A stretch of 64,000 nucleotides of DNA from Faecalispora anaeroviscerum (GCF_947568225.1 NZ_CANOOQ010000001.1:1674001-1738000), one strand, 5' to 3'; counted from the first letter of the stretch, positions 52,288 through 62,129 are shown. The notes: generated by a model not told the origin, from the letters alone. Made by a program: numbers and translations.

Positions 52288-53607
52288 ATGTCAAATCGCA
52301 AGACGGAGCTTCTTTCCAAAATAGAAAGCAAAACCGCCACAGTCGGCATTATCGGGCTGGGCTATGTCGGGCTGCCCCTGGCTGTGGAAATCGCCAAGGC
52401 CGGCTACAAAACCATCGGCTTTGACGTTCAGGAGCAGAAGGTGGAGCAGGTCAACCGCGCGCATAACTACATTGGCGACGTGGTAGACAGTGCCCTGGAG
52501 GATGTGGTAAAAAGCGGCAGACTTTCCGCCACCAGCGATTTCTCCTTTATCAGCAGCGTAGACTGCGTCGCCATCTGTGTTCCCACTCCGCTCGATCAAT
52601 ACCAGCAGCCAGACATCAGCTATGTGAAGGGCTCTACGGAGTCTGTTGCCAAATATCTGCACGACGGCATGCTGGTGATTCTTGAATCCACCACATACCC
52701 CGGCACTACCGAAGAGCTTTTAAAGCCCATCTTAGAGGCGGGCGGCCTTGTCTGCGGCGAGGATTTCTTCCTTGCTTTTTCTCCGGAGCGTGTCGATCCC
52801 GGCAACAAGCAGTATAAGACCAAAAACACCCCCAAGGTGGTTGGCGGCGTAGGCAAAGACAGCACCGAGGTTGCCGCCGCTTTGTACCGCAATGTGCTGG
52901 AGGGCGGCGTATACGAGGTGGCCTCCCCCGCCGTGGCGGAAATGGAAAAGCTGCTCGAAAACACCTACCGCAACATTAATATTGGTCTGGCCAACGAAAT
53001 GGCCATCATCTGCAACCGCATGGGCATCAACGTGTGGGATGTGATCGACGCCGCGAAAACAAAGCCCTACGGCTTCCAGGCGTTTTATCCCGGCCCCGGC
53101 CTTGGCGGCCACTGCATTCCGCTGGACCCCTTCTACCTCACCTGGAAGGCCCGCGAGTTTGATTACCACACCCGTTTGATCGAAACCTCCGGCGAGATCA
53201 ACACCGCAATGCCCGAGTATGTTGTAGACCGCGCAATGAAGGTATTAAACCGCCACAAGGTGGCCATGAACGGCGCACGCGTGCTGGTGCTGGGCGTTGC
53301 CTACAAGAACGACATCGACGACTACCGCGAATCCCCCGCGCTGAACGTGATCGACCACCTGCTGGAGCAGGGCGCGGATGCGGTCTTCTTCGATCCCTAT
53401 ATTCCCGAATACAAGCACAAGGGAAAAGTGCACAAGGGCCTGACCGTCCTGACTGACGATGAGCTAAAAAACGCCGATATCGTTCTGATCTGCACTGCGC
53501 ACGAATGCTTTGATTACAACAAGATCCAGTCCCTCGCAAAGGCGATTTTCGATACAAGAAATGCCATGAAGGACGTAGCGGACAGAAGTAACATCGAGCT
53601 TCTGTAA
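52288..53607 (+). CDS. wbpA: UDP-N-acetylglucosamine 6-dehydrogenase (WbpA-like)
   Basis: A 439-residue NAD-linked enzyme that oxidises UDP-GlcNAc to UDP-GlcNAcA, the first step of the route. The NAD-binding GLGYVGLPLAVEIAKAG is at residue 25; the catalytic Cys is in GLGGHCIPLDPFYLTWKA (near 272); and VLGVAYKNDIDDYRESPAL (near 330) is the WbpA/WecC-type signature. ATG 52288 has AAGGTAGG upstream. It lies third in the operon, behind a GC inverted repeat of the intergenic gap. Confidence 0.93.
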   Translation: MSNRKTELLSKIESKTATVGIIGLGYVGLPLAVEIAKAGYKTIGFDVQEQKVEQVNRAHNYIGDVVDSALEDVVKSGRLSATSDFSFISSVDCVAICVPTPLDQYQQPDISYVKGSTESVAKYLHDGMLVILESTTYPGTTEELLKPILEAGGLVCGEDFFLAFSPERVDPGNKQYKTKNTPKVVGGVGKDSTEVAAALYRNVLEGGVYEVASPAVAEMEKLLENTYRNINIGLANEMAIICNRMGINVWDVIDAAKTKPYGFQAFYPGPGLGGHCIPLDPFYLTWKAREFDYHTRLIETSGEINTAMPEYVVDRAMKVLNRHKVAMNGARVLVLGVAYKNDIDDYRESPALNVIDHLLEQGADAVFFDPYIPEYKHKGKVHKGLTVLTDDELKNADIVLICTAHECFDYNKIQSLAKAIFDTRNAMKDVADRSNIELL

Positions 53608-53708
53608 GATTTCTCGACGAAAGCATGTTCAGGAGCGCCGGCCGGGCCAGCGCTCCTTCCTGCGTAAAAAACTAAAATTCTGGATGCAAGATGAAGGATG
53701 GGAACGAA

Positions 53709-54827
53709 ATGAAAAAACTGAATTTCCTGCTGATCGGCTGCGGAAGAATCTCGAAAAACCACATTGCCGCGGCTGCGGAAAACGCCGGGCTGATGGAACT
53801 TGTCGCCGTCTGCGACCTGGTCGAAGAGCGGGCGGAACAGAGGGCAGACAGCCTGCTGGAAAAAACCGGCAAGCGCCCCGCCGTATATACCGACTACAAA
53901 AAAGCGCTGGAAGAGCTCACAATTGACTGCTGCACCATCGCGACGGAAAGCGGCTATCATGCTGAAATCGCGCTGGACTGCCTGCGCCGCGGCAAGCACG
54001 TTTTGGTAGAAAAGCCCATGGCGCTTTCTACCCATGACGCGCAGCTGATGATTCAGGAAGCAAACTCGCGCGGCCTGAAGCTGGGCGTTTGCCACCAGAA
54101 TCGCTTTAACGCCCCCATTCAGGAGCTGCACCGCGCAATTGAGGACAACCGCTTCGGCAAGCTGGTAAACGGCACCGCGCGCATTCTGTGGAACCGCTCC
54201 ATGCCTTATTATGAGCAGGCTCCCTGGCGCGGAACCTGGGCGCAGGACGGCGGCACACTGATGAACCAGTGCATTCACAATATTGACCTGTTGCAGTGGA
54301 GCCTCGGCGGTGAGCCGGAAACCGTCATGGCCATGACTGGCAACTACCTGCGCGACATAGAGGCCGAGGACTTCGGCGCGATTCTCATTCGTTTCAAGAA
54401 CGGCGCCATCGGCATGATCGAGGGTACCGCGTGCGTATACCCCAAGAATCTGGAAGAAACCCTGTCTGTTTTCGGTGAAACCGGCGCTGCCGTCATCGGC
54501 GGCCTCGCGGTGAACCGCATGGAAACCTGGAACTTCGCACAGCCCGCCGAGCAGGATGAGCGCGTGGCGGCGCTGGCCGGAACAGACCCAACAGACGTAT
54601 ACGGCCACGGCCACAACGCGCTGTACGCGAACTATATTCGTGCCGTGCAAACCGGCACCCAGCCGCTCGTGAGCGGCACCGAGGGCATTAAGGCGCTTAA
54701 GATTATCCTTGCGGCGTACAAATCCCAGAAAACCGGCCAGGCCGTCAACTTTGACGATCTGGAATTCTCTACTCTGGATATGAATGACAGCGATGTGCGC
54801 TATCATTCAGAGGAGGCCGCCCAGTGA
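53709..54827 (+). CDS. wbpB: Gfo/Idh/MocA family oxidoreductase (WbpB-like)
   Basis: A 372-residue NAD-dependent oxidoreductase that in WbpB converts UDP-GlcNAcA to its 3-keto form with recycling by 2-oxoglutarate. The Rossmann motif LIGCGRISKNHI starts near residue 10 and the GKHVLVEKPMALST motif of the family is near 98. VYPKNLEETLSVFGETG belongs to the C-terminal beta-sheet domain. ATG 53709 is chosen since AAGGATGG precedes it; 53691 is an alternative. The stop overlaps the next start by four bases. Confidence 0.9.
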   Translation: MKKLNFLLIGCGRISKNHIAAAAENAGLMELVAVCDLVEERAEQRADSLLEKTGKRPAVYTDYKKALEELTIDCCTIATESGYHAEIALDCLRRGKHVLVEKPMALSTHDAQLMIQEANSRGLKLGVCHQNRFNAPIQELHRAIEDNRFGKLVNGTARILWNRSMPYYEQAPWRGTWAQDGGTLMNQCIHNIDLLQWSLGGEPETVMAMTGNYLRDIEAEDFGAILIRFKNGAIGMIEGTACVYPKNLEETLSVFGETGAAVIGGLAVNRMETWNFAQPAEQDERVAALAGTDPTDVYGHGHNALYANYIRAVQTGTQPLVSGTEGIKALKIILAAYKSQKTGQAVNFDDLEFSTLDMNDSDVRYHSEEAAQ

Positions 54828-55906
54828 AGATCGTAACGATTGTCGGCGCAAGACCGCAGTTCATCAAGGCTTCTGTGGTATCTGCCGCACTGGCGCCCGC
54901 GTGCGAAGAAATTCTTGTGCATACCGGGCAGCACTACGACCGCAATATGTCCGACGTGTTCTTTGAGGAGCTTTCTATCCCCCGCCCGAAGTACAATCTG
55001 GGGGTCGGCTCCGGCACACATGGAAAGCAGACCGGCGAAATGCTGATGCGCATTGAAGAGGTGCTGCTCAGCGAAAAACCGGATATTCTCTTGGTCTACG
55101 GCGACACCAACTCCACGCTGGCCGGGGCGCTGGCGGCTTCGAAGCTGCATATCCCCGTAGCGCACGTAGAGGCGGGCCTGCGCTCGTATAACCGCCGCAT
55201 GCCGGAAGAGCAAAACCGCGTACTGACCGACCATATTTCCACCTGGCTGTTCTGCCCCACGCAGACGGCAGTGGATAACCTGAAAAAAGAAGGGGTCGAA
55301 GCTGGCGTTTCCATCTCCGGCGACGTAATGCTCGATTCTGTACTGCATTTTCTGAAGCTGGCAAAGTCTAACCCGGAAAAAACAGTCATTTATGAGCAAT
55401 TGGGCATTACCCCCAAGGGATACCGGCTGGCAACGCTCCACCGGGCAGAAACCACCGACGGCGGAATTGATGCCGTGGTGCATATTTTCCGCGCGTTTGA
55501 GCAGCTGCCGGAACCCGTGGTACTGCCGATTCACCCCCGCACCCGTTCTCTGGCAGAAGAGGCCATCTCGAAAGAGGGCTTTCGCAATATTCAGCTGATC
55601 GACCCGGTAGGCTACCTTGAAATGCTGCTGCTGACCAGCGGGGCAAAGCAGGTGCTAACCGATTCCGGCGGACTGCAAAAGGAAGCCTGGTTTATGGAGG
55701 TTCCCTGCGTTACTCTGCGGCAGGAAACCGAGTGGGTCGAAACTCTGGTCGGGAACTGGAACATCCTCTCAAAGCTCGAAACAGAGGATATTCTCGATAA
55801 GGCCCTGCATACCATTCCAGACCCCGCAACGCGCGGACTGATGCCGTTCGGCGATGGCGCGGCCAGCCAGAAAATCGCGGCGGCACTGCTTGCATACAAC
55901 AACTAA
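54824..55906 (+). CDS. wbpI: Non-hydrolysing UDP-N-acetylglucosamine 2-epimerase family (WbpI-like)
   Basis: A 360-residue epimerase. In the Wbp pathway the enzyme turns UDP-GlcNAc3NAcA into UDP-ManNAc3NAcA; the general WecB form acts on UDP-GlcNAc. Typical marks: GARPQFIKASVVSAAL at the start, HTGQHYDRNMSDVF, AHVEAGLRSYNRRMPEEQNR (near 125) and the DSGGLQKEAW motif (near 285). The start is GTG 54824, inside the wbpB stop, behind GAGGAGG. Because a full wbpD-E-A-B set precedes it, WbpI function is favoured over WecB. Confidence 0.88.
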   Translation: MKIVTIVGARPQFIKASVVSAALAPACEEILVHTGQHYDRNMSDVFFEELSIPRPKYNLGVGSGTHGKQTGEMLMRIEEVLLSEKPDILLVYGDTNSTLAGALAASKLHIPVAHVEAGLRSYNRRMPEEQNRVLTDHISTWLFCPTQTAVDNLKKEGVEAGVSISGDVMLDSVLHFLKLAKSNPEKTVIYEQLGITPKGYRLATLHRAETTDGGIDAVVHIFRAFEQLPEPVVLPIHPRTRSLAEEAISKEGFRNIQLIDPVGYLEMLLLTSGAKQVLTDSGGLQKEAWFMEVPCVTLRQETEWVETLVGNWNILSKLETEDILDKALHTIPDPATRGLMPFGDGAASQKIAAALLAYNN

Positions 55907-55918
55907 GGGGGCGTCGGC

Positions 55919-57160
55919 ATGAATATCATTTTATCCAACCACTATGCCGGCACCGGTAAGAGCATGGAATACCGCCCCTATTTCATGGCGAAGCGCTGGG
56001 TGCAGGAGGGGCATCAGGTTACCATCGTGGCCTCTTCCTTCTCACACCTGCGCGGCGATAATCCAGACCCGAAGGGCCGACCGTACTGGGTAGAAATGAT
56101 CGACGGTGTGCGTTATTTCTGGATTGCCGGGCCCGAATACCAGGGCAATGGAATGGGACGCATCAAGAATATGCTGTCGTTTATCCGGGGGCTTTCCACC
56201 TTTGAAAGCGCAATTACGGAAACAGGAAAGCCCGACGCCGTGATCGCGTCCTCCACGTACCCACTCGAAATCTACCCGCTGCGCAAAATGGCGAAGAAGC
56301 ACGGTGCGAAGCTGATTTACGAGGTGCATGATTTGTGGCCGCTCAGCCCGATGGAGCTGGGGGGAATTTCGAAACATCACCCATACATCATGCTGATGCA
56401 GGCTGCGGAAAATTACTGCTATAAGCACTGCGACTCTATCGTATCGATTCTGCCGAACGCGCAGGAGCATATGATTGAACACGGCATGGCACCAGAAAAA
56501 TTCGTGTGCATCCCCAACGGCATCGTGAAAGAGGACTGGGAAACCGCCGAAACCGGAACACCGGTTTACGCGGAAAAACTCAGCCGTTACCACGAGGACG
56601 GCTATTTTTTGATCGGCTATACCGGCGCGCATGGCGTTGCCAACGCGCTAGACAGCTACGTAGAGGCCGGAGAGCTTCTGCGAGATAAAAAGATTAAGCT
56701 GCTGCTCGTTGGCCAGGGTCCGGAGCGTGACCGGTTGATTCAGAAAATCAGCGATCTGGAGCTGAATGATGTTGTCGAAGCTCTTCCCGCAGTCAAGCGC
56801 GATGAGGTGCCCGGCCTGCTGGAGCAGATGGATGCGTTATATGTTGGTCTGCAGCGTCAGCCGCTGTTCCGCTTCGGCGTCAGCCCCAACAAGCTGATGG
56901 ATTACATGATGGCGGCAAAGCCGGTCATCTTTGCAATTGAAGCCGGCAACGACATGGTGGCAGACGCCAAATGCGGCATATCGATCCCTCCGGAGGACCC
57001 CGCAGAAATCGCACGCGCGGCGCAGATTCTGGCTTCCACACCGAAAGCGGAGCTGCAGATCATGGGCAACCGCGGCCAGGAATATATTTTAAAGCACCAC
57101 GAATACGATGTGCTTTCAAACCGCTTTCTGGAGGTTCTCTCCCAGCCAAAGCAGAAATAA
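55919..57160 (+). CDS. Glycosyltransferase family 4 (WbpH/WbuB-like)
   Basis: A 413-residue GT-B glycosyltransferase that probably transfers the modified mannuronic acid onto a lipid-linked or polymer acceptor. The N-terminal half starts with NIILSNHYAGTGKSMEYRPY and contains LIYEVHDLWPLSPMELGG. The GT4 nucleotide-sugar motif LFRFGVSPNKLMDYMMAAKP with a following GNDMV (near residues 320-345) is clear. The gene begins 12 bases after the epimerase stop, with GGGGG upstream, and it ends the operon in front of a terminator. Confidence 0.9.
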   Translation: MNIILSNHYAGTGKSMEYRPYFMAKRWVQEGHQVTIVASSFSHLRGDNPDPKGRPYWVEMIDGVRYFWIAGPEYQGNGMGRIKNMLSFIRGLSTFESAITETGKPDAVIASSTYPLEIYPLRKMAKKHGAKLIYEVHDLWPLSPMELGGISKHHPYIMLMQAAENYCYKHCDSIVSILPNAQEHMIEHGMAPEKFVCIPNGIVKEDWETAETGTPVYAEKLSRYHEDGYFLIGYTGAHGVANALDSYVEAGELLRDKKIKLLLVGQGPERDRLIQKISDLELNDVVEALPAVKRDEVPGLLEQMDALYVGLQRQPLFRFGVSPNKLMDYMMAAKPVIFAIEAGNDMVADAKCGISIPPEDPAEIARAAQILASTPKAELQIMGNRGQEYILKHHEYDVLSNRFLEVLSQPKQK

Positions 57161-57182
57161 AACCGTTGCGTAATACAAGTTT

Positions 57183-57210
57183 AGCCCACCGTTACTCGGT
57201 GGGCTTTTTT
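57183..57210 (+). terminator. Rho-independent terminator of the wbp operon
   Basis: AGCCCACCG (57183-57191) and CGGTGGGCT (57197-57205) with a run of T after it. Confidence 0.9.
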
Positions 57211-57244
57211 AAATACAATTTTGCGATAGTGATGATTAATATGC

Positions 57245-57280
57245 AAAAGACCGTGCCTCTCGCCTGAGAGAAGCACGGCC
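57245..57280 (-). terminator. Rho-independent terminator of chemoreceptor 1
   Basis: GGCCGTGC-TCTC pairs with GAGA-GCACGGTC and a TTTTG tail follows on the minus strand. A closely similar hairpin ends the second chemoreceptor gene. Confidence 0.8.
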
Positions 57281-57324
57281 CTTTCATTTTAGTTTCCATT
57301 CATTTTCAGGCAATATACTGATTC

Positions 57325-59445
57325 TTAATAACTCTCACCGGAATAGAAATCCAAATTCTCCGGCTGCTCGGCAGAAGCCGCAGGGGTCTCTTCCTCCAAA
57401 TTGTGCAGCTGGAACTTGCGGATTTCCTGATGCAGAACCTCGGCCTGATTCGAAAGCTCGGCGCTCGAAGCAGAGCTTTCCTCCGCTGTGGCAGCGTTGG
57501 TCTGCACCACCGCCGAAATCTGAGAGAGCCCCTCCGAAATCTGCGTGACCGCCTCGGCCTGATCCTGCGCGGACTTGCCCATGCCCACAACCGCCATGTT
57601 CGTCTGGTTGCCCATCTCAATCACGCTCTGAATTGTTCCGGAAACCTCATTCACCGCAGTAACGCCAAGCTCCACCGTCTGGCTTGATTTTGCCAGCAGC
57701 TCCGCAGTCCGCTTTACGGCTTCGGCTGATTTTGCCGCAAGGTTGCGAACCTCGTCGGCAACCACGGCAAAGCCCTTGCCCGCCGCACCGGCCCGGGCAG
57801 CTTCAATCGCCGCGTTCAGCGCCAGAATGTTCGTCTGGAACGCAATATCCTCAATGGTACGGGTAATCCCCATAATCATTGCGGAGGAATTGCTGATCTC
57901 CCGCATGTTGCCCTCGAGCAGCTCGACGCTTCGGCTGATAGACTGAAACTTCTGATTGGATTTTTCAAACACAGCCACTGTGTTTTCCGCATTTTTGGTA
58001 TTTCCTCTCGCCGATTCATCAATGTGGGCGATCATGGAGGAAAGCTCCTCCACAGAGGCCGCCTGCTGGGTAGCGCCAGCCGCCAGCGCCTGCGCCGCGC
58101 TCGAAACCTGCTCCGCGCTTGAGTTCACCTGCGCCGCGATCTCATCAATGGAGGACAGGGTAGTGCAAAGAGAGGAGGATATGTCCAGCAGCGCCTGCTT
58201 TACGGGCGCAAACTCTCCGGCGTACTCCTGCTGCAGGTGAATACGCATATCGCCGGCCGCCATGGTCTCCAGTGTTTTGGTTATTTCCTGAATATAGCCC
58301 CTGTAATTGGAAAGCTGGAACACAGTTCGGTTAAAAGCATCCCCCAGGCGCCCGATTTCATCTCGGCTGTGGATGGAAATTTCCACATCCAGGTTTCCGT
58401 CTGCAATCTGATTAGCCGTTACAGTCAGCTTACGCAGAGGAGACACCAACCGCCTGGAAATTAACACTAGGATGAAGAAAATTGCACCCAAAGCAATCAG
58501 GAAGGAAATCAACAGTACCGAACGAACCGCGTCAAATTCCTGAAAATATTCCTTCTCCGGCAGCCCGGTTGCCACCATCCAGCCGGTATCACCCACAGGG
58601 CAGGTATATCCGTAGCTGAGAATGCCATGAGAGGTATATTGAACGGCCCCCTCCTTTTTCCCCTGAAAATTTTTCACAATAGATTCCGTCAGATCCGTAT
58701 CAGTAATATTCTTATTCAGGTACTCATCTTTGGGGTGGGAAACGATGTTTCCATCGGAGGACACTAAAATATAGTACCCTTCCTGCCCGATTTTGAATGA
58801 GCGTACATTTTCACTCAAACTGGATAAAGTAAGATCCAATCCCACAGCGCCAATAATCTCTGTCGTTCCCTTTTTATAAACAGGTGACGCAATTGTCACC
58901 ACCTGCTGCTTTGTATTAATATCCTCATAAGGCTCGGTCAACGTGAGGCCATTCTTCGCTTTCATTTGAATGAACCAGGGGCGTTCCGTTGTTTTATATG
59001 CCTTATTATTTTTGCCATTCGTATTAATGCTTTGCTCCGCGTCTACGTCTGAGATAAAAATAGATAAAATGTTTTTATCTGTTCCGCGCATGTTCTTCAT
59101 GGTTTGATACAGGTTTGCAAACCTTGCATCGTCACTCATCGTATGACTTTTATTGGAATCTGTCATCATCTGCTGTAAATCTGCATTTTGAGCCAGCCGG
59201 CTTGAGATCTCGGTGTACTGCATCAAAAACTCTTCCACTTGATAAGCCGCGCCTTCCGACCTGGACTGCAGCTCATTCTCCGTCAGGTCAGACACAGAAT
59301 TTCCTACCAGACTAAGCAGAATTCCGCCTATGATCACATAGGAAAGAAGTACCGGTATCCCGATAAAAGCTATCATTCGAGCCCCTAAGCTTTGAAAGCC
59401 CTTCATTGCAGTGCCTTGTGCCGTTGTTTGATTTTCTCTCTTCAT
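57325..59445 (-). CDS. Methyl-accepting chemotaxis protein 1 (tandem array)
   Basis: A 706-residue chemoreceptor. TM1 at about 25-47, a dCache-type extracellular sensor (about 50-305: FISDVDAEQSI, IIGAVGLDLTLSSLSENV, GYYILVSSDGNIVSHPKD), TM2 at about 315-335, HAMP (335-390), then a long coiled-coil signalling domain with DIAFQTNILALNAAIEAAR and AVVADEVRNLAAKSA. AAAGGG precedes the ATG. The sensor is clearly different from those of the next two, while the last 300 residues are almost identical to theirs. A sigma-D-like promoter lies 125 bases upstream. Ligand unknown. Confidence 0.94.
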   Translation of the reverse strand: MKRENQTTAQGTAMKGFQSLGARMIAFIGIPVLLSYVIIGGILLSLVGNSVSDLTENELQSRSEGAAYQVEEFLMQYTEISSRLAQNADLQQMMTDSNKSHTMSDDARFANLYQTMKNMRGTDKNILSIFISDVDAEQSINTNGKNNKAYKTTERPWFIQMKAKNGLTLTEPYEDINTKQQVVTIASPVYKKGTTEIIGAVGLDLTLSSLSENVRSFKIGQEGYYILVSSDGNIVSHPKDEYLNKNITDTDLTESIVKNFQGKKEGAVQYTSHGILSYGYTCPVGDTGWMVATGLPEKEYFQEFDAVRSVLLISFLIALGAIFFILVLISRRLVSPLRKLTVTANQIADGNLDVEISIHSRDEIGRLGDAFNRTVFQLSNYRGYIQEITKTLETMAAGDMRIHLQQEYAGEFAPVKQALLDISSSLCTTLSSIDEIAAQVNSSAEQVSSAAQALAAGATQQAASVEELSSMIAHIDESARGNTKNAENTVAVFEKSNQKFQSISRSVELLEGNMREISNSSAMIMGITRTIEDIAFQTNILALNAAIEAARAGAAGKGFAVVADEVRNLAAKSAEAVKRTAELLAKSSQTVELGVTAVNEVSGTIQSVIEMGNQTNMAVVGMGKSAQDQAEAVTQISEGLSQISAVVQTNAATAEESSASSAELSNQAEVLHQEIRKFQLHNLEEETPAASAEQPENLDFYSGESY

Positions 59446-59568
59446 TCGTTATTCCCTTTCATCTCTAAATTCTTTTGTTTTGAAACGGGAACTCACAATC
59501 GTGATACCCCGCTCAAAAACACGAATAGCTCCGTAAAGTGTTTAAACTATCCGTACCCTCTGTCTTTT

Positions 59569-59596
59569 ATATCGGTCGGCCAATTGTAAGAATTTA
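59569..59596 (-). promoter_or_regulatory. sigma-D (FliA)-like promoter of chemoreceptor 1
   Basis: TAAA (59593-59596) and CCGATAT (59569-59575) with 17 bases between, one longer than the TAAA-N16-CCGATAT of the consensus. Confidence 0.55.
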
Positions 59597-59715
59597 ATAA
59601 AAAACGTTAAATTTTTTTACTATAATTTTTAGTTATGAAGTCTGATTCTACAAAACATCCAACTGTGCGTCCATTTTCTGCCGCACTTTTTCATCTGCTT
59701 CTGAGAAAACGGACG
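59597..59715. other. intergenic spacer in the chemoreceptor array
   Basis: AT-rich 5' flank of chemoreceptor 1 (total gap 59446-59797). Only the promoter and terminator elements listed separately were seen. Confidence 0.4.
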
Positions 59716-59755
59716 AAAAAAAAAGCCGTGTCTCTCACCTTGGAGAAGCACGGCT
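59716..59755 (-). terminator. Rho-independent terminator of chemoreceptor 2
   Basis: AGCCGTGC-TCTC pairs with GAGA-ACACGGCT and is followed on the minus strand by eight T. Confidence 0.88.
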
Positions 59756-59797
59756 ACGGTTATTTTACTGTATGTTCTTTAGGAAGAATCCCTGTTC

Positions 59798-61894
59798 TTA
59801 ATCGCCTTCACCGGAATAGAAATCCAAATTCTCCGGCTGCTCGGCAGAAGCCGCAGGGGCTTCCTCCAAATCGTGCAGCTGGAACTTGCGGATTTCCTGA
59901 TGCAGAACCTCGGCCTGATTCGAAAGCTCGGCGCTCGAAGCGGAGCTTTCCTCCGCTGTGGCAGCGTTGGTCTGCACGACCGCCGAAATCTGAGAGAGCC
60001 CCTCCGAAATCTGCGTGACCGCCTCGGCCTGCTCCTGCGCGGACTTGCCCATGCCCACAACCGCGGTGTTCGTCTGGTTGCCCATCTCAATTACGCTCTG
60101 AATTGTTCCGGAAACCTCATTCACCGCAGTAACGCCAAGCTCCACCGTCTGGCCGGATTTTTCCAGCAGCTCCGCAGTCCGCTTTACAGCCTCGGCGGAT
60201 TTTGCCGCAAGGTTGCGAACCTCGTCGGCAACCACAGCAAAGCCCTTGCCCGCCGTGCCGGCCCGTGCGGCTTCGATCGCGGCATTCAGCGCCAGAATGT
60301 TTGTCTGGAACGCAATATCCTCAATCGTACGGGTAATTCCCATAATCATTGCAGAGGAATTGCTGATCTCCCGCATGTGGCCCTCGAGCAGCTCGACACT
60401 TCGGCTAATGGACTGAAACTGCTGATTGGATTTTTCAAACACAGCCACTGTGTTTTCCGCATTTTCCGCATTTTCTCTCGCCGATTCATCAATGTGGGCG
60501 ATCATGGAGGAAAGCTCCTCCACGGAGGCCGCCTGCTGGGTAGCGCCGGCCGCCAACGCCTGCGCCGCGCTCGAAACCTGTTCTGCTCCCGAGTTGACCT
60601 GCGCCGCGATCTCATCAATGGAGGACAGCGTAGTACACAGAGAGGAGGATATGTCCAGCAGTGCCTGCTTTACGGGCGCAAACTCTCCGGCGTAATCCTG
60701 CTGAAGGTGAATACGCATATCGCCGGCCGCCATGGTCTCCAACGTACCGGCAATCTCCTGAATATAGTCGCGGTAATCTCTGAGCTGAGCCACCATACGC
60801 TCAAACGCTTGCGCAAGCTGACCGGTTTCATCCCGAGATTTCACGGAGACCGTTACATTCAGATTGCCCTCTGCTACCTCGCTTGCCGCTTTCTCCAACT
60901 GCTTAATCGGCGCTGTAAGACGTTGGGAGATAAACAGAATCATGAGCAGAACCAGCACCATCGACACCAGCATTACAACACTCCAAATCCACACGATCTG
61001 GTTATAGTTCGCATAGAATTCCGCATCCGGCAGACCGGTTGCAATCACCCAGCCTGTATCCCCAACAGGGGAAAGATACCCGTGGCTATGCGTTGTACCG
61101 GAGGTATATTGGAGTAAGCCCTCCGTATGAGAAGTAGCTGCCTGCTTAAAATTGTCTGATAAATCAACATCGTCAAGACTCTTGTTCACATTGTCCTGCA
61201 CCGGATGGTAAATAACCTGCCCGCCGGCAGACATCAGAATATAAAAACCAGTGCTGCCCAGTTTGTAGTTTCCAATAATTTGATTTAGATTATCCAGTGT
61301 CAAATTAAGTCCTACTGCGCCAACAATTTCATTTGTATTTGGCTGAAACACAGGCGCTACAATCGACACCACGCGTTTTTTTGTAGTATACACCTCATAC
61401 GGGTCGGTCATTGTTATGCCTCCCCGCTTCTTCATTTCAGCAAACCACGCCCTCTCAGAGGTGGGGAAATTCTTGGCACTTTCCCCCTGAGTATCTACAA
61501 ACTGCTTTGCATCCACGTCTGCCACCCACAGAGACTGAATATTTGTGTCTTTCCCCACCATGTTCTTCATGGTATTATACAGGCTGGCAAAACCGGTATA
61601 CTGCTCCATCACATGACCCTGACCAATCGTGGTCATCATTTTTTGTACCTCTGCATTTTTGGAGAGCTGATCCGGAAGCGCCATATACTGCTGAAAAAAG
61701 TTTTCAATCTGCCTTGAAGCTGCCTTGGAATCAGATGCCAGCTGCTGATTCGTCAGCTGACTGACATTGTCCCTCACGATCATCAAAATTGTGGAACCAA
61801 CGATTAAATAAGATAATATAACCGGTATTCCAACAAACAAAATGATCTTACTGCGTAGACTTTTTTTGCGTCCATCTTTTCTTTTTCTTATCAC
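59798..61894 (-). CDS. Methyl-accepting chemotaxis protein 2 (tandem array)
   Basis: A 698-residue chemoreceptor: TM1 about 16-36, dCache-type sensor (about 45-290; WVADVDAKQFVDTQG, IVGAVGLNLTLDNLNQI), TM2 about 300-325, HAMP (325-380) and the same conserved signalling part. The sensor is closely related to that of chemoreceptor 3. The start is GTG at 61894 with GGAGGGG upstream. A consensus sigma-D promoter lies about 95 bases upstream, and a terminator follows the stop. C-terminus ends FYSGEGD, with no CheR tether. Confidence 0.95.
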   Translation of the reverse strand: MIRKRKDGRKKSLRSKIILFVGIPVILSYLIVGSTILMIVRDNVSQLTNQQLASDSKAASRQIENFFQQYMALPDQLSKNAEVQKMMTTIGQGHVMEQYTGFASLYNTMKNMVGKDTNIQSLWVADVDAKQFVDTQGESAKNFPTSERAWFAEMKKRGGITMTDPYEVYTTKKRVVSIVAPVFQPNTNEIVGAVGLNLTLDNLNQIIGNYKLGSTGFYILMSAGGQVIYHPVQDNVNKSLDDVDLSDNFKQAATSHTEGLLQYTSGTTHSHGYLSPVGDTGWVIATGLPDAEFYANYNQIVWIWSVVMLVSMVLVLLMILFISQRLTAPIKQLEKAASEVAEGNLNVTVSVKSRDETGQLAQAFERMVAQLRDYRDYIQEIAGTLETMAAGDMRIHLQQDYAGEFAPVKQALLDISSSLCTTLSSIDEIAAQVNSGAEQVSSAAQALAAGATQQAASVEELSSMIAHIDESARENAENAENTVAVFEKSNQQFQSISRSVELLEGHMREISNSSAMIMGITRTIEDIAFQTNILALNAAIEAARAGTAGKGFAVVADEVRNLAAKSAEAVKRTAELLEKSGQTVELGVTAVNEVSGTIQSVIEMGNQTNTAVVGMGKSAQEQAEAVTQISEGLSQISAVVQTNAATAEESSASSAELSNQAEVLHQEIRKFQLHDLEEAPAASAEQPENLDFYSGEGD

Positions 61895-61988
61895 ACCGTA
61901 CCCCTCCGTCTTTCACCCGGTTGTATTCGGCTGCTTATATGGAGATGTATTTGTAAGCACAATTCAAAATCCCGGGTGCCTACACGGT

Positions 61989-62015
61989 ATATCGGCCATA
62001 GTAAGTGAATCTTTA
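61989..62015 (-). promoter_or_regulatory. consensus sigma-D (FliA) promoter of chemoreceptor 2
   Basis: TAAA (62012-62015), 15-base spacer, GCCGATAT (61989-61996), an exact match to the TAAA-N15-GCCGATAT consensus. Confidence 0.85.
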
Positions 62016-62129
62016 TTCAAAAGCGCCAGAATACGGAAAGCAACAGAGAGGAAAACACCGTACTTTTTTGTAGAAAATGCTTATTTTTCTGTCATTTATA
62101 CGATGTTAATGCCAAATTGGAATTTATAC

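Noticed and set aside
53514..54806. 430-codon minus-strand frame opposite wbpB
   Set aside because: Shadow of wbpB; His/Val-rich composition without family features.
59873..61117. 414-codon plus-strand frame opposite chemoreceptor 2
   Set aside because: Equivalent shadows occur opposite all three receptors because the coding sequence repeats; no start signal.
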